This document shows, in pieces, positions 6,664 to 9,908 of a stretch of DNA of 9,908 nt. Positions within the stretch are counted from its first letter, which is position 1. Each line of letters begins with the position of its first letter. The stretch is from an uncultured Planctomycetaceae bacterium (GTDB lineage: Bacteria > Planctomycetota > Planctomycetia > Pirellulales > Pirellulaceae), in NCBI GenBank assembly GCA_903927685.1, contig CAIYOB010001632.1, positions 1 to 9,908 of the forward strand. The letters run 5' to 3'. The notes beneath the pieces are model-generated. The model made no database searches and had not been told where the DNA came from. It saw only the letters and a list, made by a program, of their open reading frames with translations. Both the position numbers and the translations under genes were made by a program.

Positions 6664-8577
6664 GTGAACCCAGAACACGCGGATGAATTGGCCACCCGTG
6701 CCGCCGAGCCGCAAGGGCGGCAGCTGCGACTCCTGTGCCTGGCGGCACTCGGCATCGTCTACGGGGACATCGGCACCAGTCCCCTGTACGCCCTCCGCGA
6801 GTGCTTTGCCGGACCGCATCCGATTGCGATCTCGCAGCTGAATGTCCTGGGTTTGCTGTCGTTGATCTTCTGGGCCTTGGTGCTGATCATCTCGATCAAG
6901 TACCTGGTGTTCATCCTGCGCGCGGACAACCGGGGCGAAGGCGGAATCCTCTCGCTGACCGCCCTCGTCATGCCGGTCCGCAGTGCTGCTCGGACGCGGC
7001 CCGGGGTCATTCTGATTCTCGGGCTGTTTGGCGCGGCCCTGTTGTACGCCGACGGCATCATCACCCCCGCCATCTCGGTCCTCAGCGCCGTCGAGGGCTT
7101 GAGCGTCGCGGCGCCGGGCTTGTTCGATCGTTATGTCGAGCTGATTACGATCGGCGTCCTGGTCGCGTTGTTCCTCTTGCAGCATCGCGGGACGGCGCAT
7201 GTCGGCGTCGTGTTCGGCCCCGTTCTGGTCGTGTGGTTCTTGACGCTGGCCGTGCTGGGCATCGGGAACCTGCTCCGGACGCCCGCAGCTTTGCTGGCCC
7301 TCAGTCCGCACTATGCGATCGAGTTCTTCTGGCACAACGGCTGGCAGGCGTTCCTCACCCTGGGAACCGTCTTCCTGGCGGTCACGGGCGGCGAGGCGTT
7401 GTACGCGGACATCGGCCACTTCGGCCGGCGGCCGATCCGAGTGACGTGGTTCTGGTTTGTGCTGCCGGCGCTGGTATTGAACTACTTCGGCCAAGGCGCC
7501 TATCTGTTGCACGAGCCGGCCGGCGCGGCCCATCCGTTCTACGGCATGGCTCCCGGCTGGGCCCGGTATCCGCTCATTGGACTGGCCACCGCGGCAGCCG
7601 TGATCGCATCTCAGGCCATCATCACGGGCGCGTTCTCGCTCACGCTGCAGGCGGTTCAACTCGGGTACGCGCCGCGGCTGACAATCCGGCATACCTCGGC
7701 GCACCACATCGGACAGATCTATATCCCGCTCGTCAACTGGGCGCTGATGCTGGCCTGCATTGCGGCGGTGCTCGGCTTCCATTCATCCAGCAACCTCGCC
7801 GCGGCCTACGGCGTCGCGATTACGATGACCATGGTGATCACCACGCTCCTGTTCTACGTGCTCGTTCGCGACCGCTGGAACTGGAGCCTGCCCGTCGCCC
7901 TGGCCAGCTGCGGCTTTTTTCTGCTCATCGATCTGGCGTTCCTGGGCGCCAACCTCACGAAGATCCAATCCGGCGGCTGGTTTCCGCTGGTGGTGGCCGG
8001 CGTGGTCTTCCTGCTCATGGCGACTTGGCGGCGCGGACGCCAACTTGTGGCCCGGCGCATGCGTGAGAACCTGATTCCCCTGGAACTGTTCCTGGCGGAG
8101 CGGCTTTCGGACCCGCCGATTCGCGTGCCGGGTGTCGCCGTCTTTCTGTCCAGCAATCCGATCGGCACGCCGCCGGCCCTGCGTCACAACGTCGCGCACA
8201 ACAAAGTCCTCCACGAAGTCGTGGTGATTGTCTGCGTGCAGACAGCAGAGATTCCCCACGTCGCGGCTGCGGAGCGCATCGGCGTCGAGGAGATCGGGGA
8301 AGGCTTCTGGCGACTGATCCTCAATTACGGCTTCATGGAGGAACCCGACGTGCCGGGGACCCTGGCCAGCATCCGCCATCCCGGCTTGCGATTCGCCGAG
8401 GGCCAAGTGAGTTACTTCCTGGGACGCGAGACCTTGGTTGCCACCTCCACGCCCGGCATGGCCAAGTGGCGTGCAGGGTTGTTCGCTTTGATGTCGCGCA
8501 ACGCCCAGACGGCGATGGCCTTCTTCAGGCTGCCGCCGGATCGCGTCGTCGAAGTGGGCGTGCAGGTCGAGCTGTGA
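6664..8577 (+). CDS. kup: Kup-family potassium uptake transporter
   Basis: A full-length 637-residue KUP/HAK/KT-type K+ importer, an inner-membrane protein thought to bring in K+ with protons. Family blocks appear in order: GIVYGDIGTSPLYALRE (30-46), RADNRGEGGILSLTAL (86-101), LLYADGIITPAISVLSAVEG (126-145), TVFLAVTGGEALYADIGHFG (235-254), LNYFGQGAYLL (272-282), FSLTLQAVQLGY (324-335) and the aromatic-rich C-terminus with FLGRETL (585-591), MSRNAQTAMAFFRLPPDRVV (610-629) and VQVEL at the end. About 12 membrane helices span residues 22-455, followed by a cytoplasmic domain of about 180 residues, as usual. The start is GTG at 6664, supported by GAGAG about 6 bases upstream and by its distance to the first conserved block; no ATG lies nearby in frame. 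It appears intact. Nothing in the sequence shows regulation by K+ or c-di-AMP. Confidence 0.97.
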   Translation: MNPEHADELATRAAEPQGRQLRLLCLAALGIVYGDIGTSPLYALRECFAGPHPIAISQLNVLGLLSLIFWALVLIISIKYLVFILRADNRGEGGILSLTALVMPVRSAARTRPGVILILGLFGAALLYADGIITPAISVLSAVEGLSVAAPGLFDRYVELITIGVLVALFLLQHRGTAHVGVVFGPVLVVWFLTLAVLGIGNLLRTPAALLALSPHYAIEFFWHNGWQAFLTLGTVFLAVTGGEALYADIGHFGRRPIRVTWFWFVLPALVLNYFGQGAYLLHEPAGAAHPFYGMAPGWARYPLIGLATAAAVIASQAIITGAFSLTLQAVQLGYAPRLTIRHTSAHHIGQIYIPLVNWALMLACIAAVLGFHSSSNLAAAYGVAITMTMVITTLLFYVLVRDRWNWSLPVALASCGFFLLIDLAFLGANLTKIQSGGWFPLVVAGVVFLLMATWRRGRQLVARRMRENLIPLELFLAERLSDPPIRVPGVAVFLSSNPIGTPPALRHNVAHNKVLHEVVVIVCVQTAEIPHVAAAERIGVEEIGEGFWRLILNYGFMEEPDVPGTLASIRHPGLRFAEGQVSYFLGRETLVATSTPGMAKWRAGLFALMSRNAQTAMAFFRLPPDRVVEVGVQVEL

Positions 8578-8605
8578 CCGGTCTCCGGTGCGAAACGAGG
8601 ACCGG
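8578..8605 (+). terminator. Hairpin directly after the kup stop, possible terminator
   Basis: CCGGTCTC (8578-8585) can pair with GAGGACCGG (8597-8605) as an 8-bp stem with one bulged G, beginning at the base after the TGA. There is no T run after it. The position between two convergent genes makes an end-of-transcript role plausible. Confidence 0.3.
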
Positions 8606-8659
8606 GCGGGAAGAGTTGAAGCGAAGAACGCAGGAAAGGATGGCCGGGGGCGAGCGCAG

Positions 8660-8712
8660 CGAGCCGCCGGAATCTCCGCGGACTGTGGGCTCGCGGCACT
8701 CGGCCACAGCCA
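8660..8712 (+). repeat. 53-bp interspersed repeat, copy B
   Basis: The counterpart of 4500-4552 in the opposite orientation, 42 of 53 positions identical without gaps. It lies in the 159-bp gap between the convergent kup and DUF1559 genes. The CTGTGG/CCACAG inverted repeat is kept exactly. Just inside that stem, past a bulged G, T-A in copy A is C-G here and the next T-A is T-G, so pairing is preserved. Two copies are too few to prove an RNA structure. Confidence 0.8.
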
Positions 8713-8736
8713 GCACGGCCGTCAGCAACTTGATGC

Positions 8737-9753
8737 CTAATCGCCCCGGGCACAGCTGGCCAGGGCGTGGAGCGCATCCATGTCCAGGCTGGCGGTCAGT
8801 CCCTGCACCGAGCCGTCTGCGAACAGAAAGAACACGACGTCGGTGTGGGGTGAGAAGTAGTCGTAGGGCTCGCTGTAGGCGCTGTTCAGCGAGCGGTTGC
8901 CGATGCGGGCCAGGACCATCGTGGGGGCGAGTTCCACGTTGGCCGCATAGACCGGAGCGCCCGGGGTTGTCCGCACCGTGCCGCCCGTCATGACGCCGGC
9001 CCAAGGCGATTTGGCGAACATCGCCGCCCGTTCGCCGATGGCCAAGGTCTGGGTCAGGCCATCGGTGATGTCGGCGTATCGCGTCCCGCTGTTCCGCAAG
9101 AACAGGCCGTTGCCGTGATCCGGGTCGGTATTGATCAAGCCGCCTTCGACCACCTCGCCGCGCCCCGGCGCGCCGCCGACGCCGGGGACCTTGACGACCC
9201 GGTACGAGCCAAAGCTGGCCGCATAGCTGTTGGTGGCGACTTGCCCCAGCGGCGCGTTCAATTCGTCAAAGACCGTGAACACGCCGGTCGCCGTGTCGCT
9301 GGGGCAGACCAGATAGGGTACCGGAACAATCCGCGCCGCGGCGTTAACCGGGTCCTCGACAGCCCGATGAAAGTCGATTTCGCCCGCCAGGGACGTCTGT
9401 TCCATGAAGGGCAACAGCAAGGCCGCCCAGCCCCAGCCGGGCCCGTTGGGAACCATCTGGACCGAGGGCGGGGGGGCGTCGAAACGCCGCGCGGAGGACT
9501 TGTCGGCCGCGGGCGGCGCGGCGGGCGGCGGCGCCGGGGGGCGGCTGAAGATGTAACCCGCGGGCAGCGTGCGCAGGGTGTCGTGGTACAGGTGCAGCGC
9601 GACGCCGATCTGCCGCAAGTTGTTGCGGCACTGGGTGCGGCGTGCGGATTCCCGCGCGGCTTGGATGGCGGGCATGGCCAGGGAGAAGAGAATCGCAATG
9701 ATCGCCAAGACGACCAGTAATTCCACGAGTGTAAAGGCGGCAGTGCGGCGCAT
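8737..9753 (-). CDS. DUF1559 pseudopilin-like protein (planctomycete type)
   Basis: A 338-residue protein of the DUF1559 family, which is very abundant in planctomycetes and of unsettled function. The N-terminus is a type IV pilin/type II pseudopilin signal: [20 protein letters not shown] (1-20), with Phe7 and Glu11 in place. A prepilin peptidase would process it and the helix would anchor it in the inner membrane or a fibre. The residue before Phe is Ala rather than the usual Gly. Downstream are [19 protein letters not shown] (32-50), ALHLYHD (52-58), a Pro/Ala-rich linker (71-83), the [13 protein letters not shown] block (107-119), CPSDTA (150-155) and the C-terminal FADGSV (311-316). I chose the ATG at 9753 because GGAGGA is 7 bases upstream and the pilin signal begins there. 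It has its own promoter (9779-9807) and converges on kup. It appears complete. Confidence 0.95.
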   Translation of the reverse strand: MRRTAAFTLVELLVVLAIIAILFSLAMPAIQAARESARRTQCRNNLRQIGVALHLYHDTLRTLPAGYIFSRPPAPPPAAPPAADKSSARRFDAPPPSVQMVPNGPGWGWAALLLPFMEQTSLAGEIDFHRAVEDPVNAAARIVPVPYLVCPSDTATGVFTVFDELNAPLGQVATNSYAASFGSYRVVKVPGVGGAPGRGEVVEGGLINTDPDHGNGLFLRNSGTRYADITDGLTQTLAIGERAAMFAKSPWAGVMTGGTVRTTPGAPVYAANVELAPTMVLARIGNRSLNSAYSEPYDYFSPHTDVVFFLFADGSVQGLTASLDMDALHALASCARGD

Positions 9754-9778
9754 GATCGATTCCTCCGAGTATCCACCC

Positions 9779-9807
9779 ATTGTAGCTTGTCCGGCTGGAT
9801 TTGGCAC
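9779..9807 (-). promoter_or_regulatory. Promoter for the DUF1559 gene
   Basis: On the minus strand TACAAT (9784-9779) is preceded by 17 bases and GTGCCA (9807-9802): 5 of 6 matches to the -10 and 4 of 6 to the -35 consensus. Transcription would start near 9771, giving a short leader of about 18 bases that holds the GGAGGA ribosome binding site. The fit with the gene start makes this the best-supported promoter in the window. Confidence 0.6.
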
Positions 9808-9908
9808 GAGCGATTTCGGGCGGCGTCGGGCTGGGCGGTGGGAACGTCGGTCATGGCCAACGGCTCGATTCTTCCAAGTCCTGTTTTCTCCCACGGATGG
9901 CAAAGCCG
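9808..9908. other. Right edge without a recognised gene
   Basis: The last 100 bases upstream of the DUF1559 promoter hold no recognisable coding sequence on either strand. The frame of the DUF1559 protein stays open upstream of its start to 9903, but that part has no family similarity and lies upstream of the predicted transcription start. Confidence 0.4.

Noticed and set aside
6544..7782. 412-codon minus-strand frame opposite kup
   Set aside because: Extremely Gln/Arg/Asp-rich antisense shadow of a clearly identified Kup gene.
1..9908. CRISPR array, IS element or phage genes
   Set aside because: No regularly spaced direct repeats, transposase or integrase motifs, or phage structural proteins were seen on either strand.

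Overview
The window looks like chromosomal DNA from a member of the Planctomycetota, or a close relative known only from a metagenome. The main evidence is a DUF1559-type pseudopilin-like protein at the right end: prepilin methylation helix, conserved Cys-Pro-Ser, and an FADGSV motif near the C-terminus. This family is strongly expanded in planctomycetes. The DNA is GC-rich throughout. Repeats and a stem-loop sit in the gaps between genes. There are no rRNA genes, convincing tRNA genes, CRISPR arrays, intact insertion sequences or phage genes.

Left block, all on the minus strand and read right to left: an ABC exporter ATPase (3651-4400) and its FtsX-type permease (1144-3654), whose stop and start overlap as ATGA. 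Next comes the C-terminal part of a radical SAM enzyme (290-1147), whose start overlaps the permease stop in another ATGA. Last is the beginning of the carbon-starvation peptide/pyruvate transporter gene cstA (1-229, running off the window). ATPase and permease form a clear two-component MacB/LolCDE/YbbAP-like system that probably handles lipids, lipoproteins or envelope-active small molecules. The radical SAM gene begins inside the cluster-binding motif and lacks its first cysteine, so it is probably a truncated remnant attached behind the exporter.

Middle: about 1.4 kb (4401-5785) has no recognisable gene. It contains one copy of a 53-bp repeat, a near-consensus sigma70-type promoter facing right (4975-5003), and a perfect 8-bp stem-loop about 100 bases downstream. 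It may encode a small RNA or an unrecognised short protein, or be decayed DNA.

Right half: on the plus strand, a small TPR-like protein (5786-6316) is followed by a strong GC hairpin, a near-palindromic repeat, and a complete Kup potassium transporter (6664-8577, GTG start). A second, inverted copy of the 53-bp repeat lies just after kup. The DUF1559 gene (8737-9753, minus) converges on it and has its own well-formed promoter and ribosome binding site.

The two copies of the 53-bp repeat face each other around the only block of plus-strand genes; the genes outside are all on the minus strand. This would fit an old inversion. No complete new defence or biosynthetic system is visible. The most unusual items are the truncated radical SAM gene, the repeat pair and the orphan promoter.
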